Of a DNA stretch of 6,561 nt, positions 6,050-6,561 are shown piece after piece. The stretch's first letter is position 1; every line of letters starts with the position of its first letter. Position numbers and translations under genes: made by a program. Under the pieces are notes generated by a model. That model saw nothing but the letters and a program-made list of their open reading frames with translations, had not been told where the DNA came from and did no database searches. Origin of the DNA: Pseudomonadota bacterium (GTDB lineage Bacteria > Pseudomonadota > Alphaproteobacteria > UBA8366 > JADFVY01); the NCBI GenBank assembly GCA_030671915.1, contig DAOVHN010000144.1, positions 1 through 6,561 on the forward strand, given 5' to 3'.

Positions 6050-6561
6050 ATGCCACCGATACTCCCCCTCGACGACCGGTCCATCGCCATCGCGGCCGAG
6101 CATATCCGCGCCGGGCGGCTGGTCGCCTTCCCGACCGAGACGGTTTACGGGCTGGGCGGGGACGCCACCAATGGCGAGGCGGTGGCGGCGATCTTCGAGG
6201 CCAAGGGCAGGCCGCGCTTCAACCCGCTGATCGTGCATGTGCCGGACATGATCGCCGCGCGCCGCATCGGCGAGTTCGACAAGCGGGCCGAGGAGCTGGC
6301 CTCGCGCTTCTGGCCCGGGCCGCTGACCCTGGTGGTCGAGCGCCGGGCGGACAGCGGGATATCGGAACTGGCGAGCGCCGGGCTGGGCACGGTGGCGATT
6401 CGCATGCCGGCGCATCGCAGCGCGCGGCCCTTCCTGGCCGAGGCCGCCCGCCCGCTCGCCGCCCCCAGCGCCAACCGCTCCGGCAAGGTCAGCCCGCCGA
6501 CGGCGCAACATGTCGCCGACGAGCTGGGCGATGCGGTGGCGCTGATCCTGGACGGAGGGCC
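6050..6561 (+). CDS. sua5: L-threonylcarbamoyladenylate synthase, Sua5/YrdC family (3' end outside the window)
   Basis: Makes threonylcarbamoyl-AMP from threonine, bicarbonate and ATP, the first step of t6A37 modification of tRNAs reading ANN codons; cytosolic and normally essential. The visible 170 residues cover most of the YrdC domain. FPTETVYGLGGDA (27-39) opens it, KGRPRFNPLIVHV (52-64) supplies the KxR motif (Lys52, Arg54), then FWPGPLTLVV (88-97) and APSANRSGKVSPT-like APSANRSGKVSPP (138-150) with the SxN signature. The wording of these motifs resembles the long Sua5 form (about 320 residues with an extra C-terminal domain), but that end is cut off, so the short TsaC/YrdC form is not ruled out. 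ATG 6050 is preferred because the family N-terminus fits and a promoter places transcription start there. In-frame ATG 6020 and GTG 6044 overlap that promoter and lack ribosome sites. Confidence 0.93.
   Translation, partial: MPPILPLDDRSIAIAAEHIRAGRLVAFPTETVYGLGGDATNGEAVAAIFEAKGRPRFNPLIVHVPDMIAARRIGEFDKRAEELASRFWPGPLTLVVERRADSGISELASAGLGTVAIRMPAHRSARPFLAEAARPLAAPSANRSGKVSPPTAQHVADELGDAVALILDGG

Overview
The window is high-GC DNA with the codon use and gene content of a free-living alphaproteobacterium. The SerC subtype and the Sua5 sequence both look alphaproteobacterial, but I cannot name a genus. It reads as ordinary chromosome: no mobile elements, CRISPR arrays, tRNA or rRNA genes are visible.

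Layout, left to right. The minus strand carries the 5' part of serC (1-923, running off the left edge), with its own sigma70-type promoter and an ~88-nt leader in the gap 924-1082. Right of that lies a compact four-gene minus-strand cluster, transcribed right to left. Its order is a tartrate/D-malate-type beta-decarboxylating dehydrogenase (4625-5683), an M24 metallopeptidase-family hydrolase (3451-4623), a small MaoC hot-dog hydratase (2971-3432) and an SLC13 anion permease with two RCK_C (TrkA-C) domains (1083-2936). The gaps are 1, 18 and 34 nt, so the four are very probably one operon, driven by a promoter at 5715-5743. After a gene-free 366-nt divergent region, the plus strand carries the start of a Sua5/YrdC tRNA-modification gene (6050 to the right edge).

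Working model (inference): the operon imports a dicarboxylate-like anion through SLC13 and oxidatively decarboxylates a D-malate/tartrate-type 2-hydroxyacid. The M24 enzyme may release that acid from an amide or peptide-like conjugate, and MaoC may act on a linked enoyl-CoA. No described pathway known to me joins these four families, so the substrate is open.

Points worth a second look: a 14-nt identical promoter core shared by serC and the catabolic operon; a Ser-Thr-Lys where the second re-entrant hairpin of SLC13 relatives usually has Asn residues; a promoter that places the likely Sua5 transcription start on its ATG (leaderless mRNA); and a perfect 11-bp-arm palindrome abutting that promoter.
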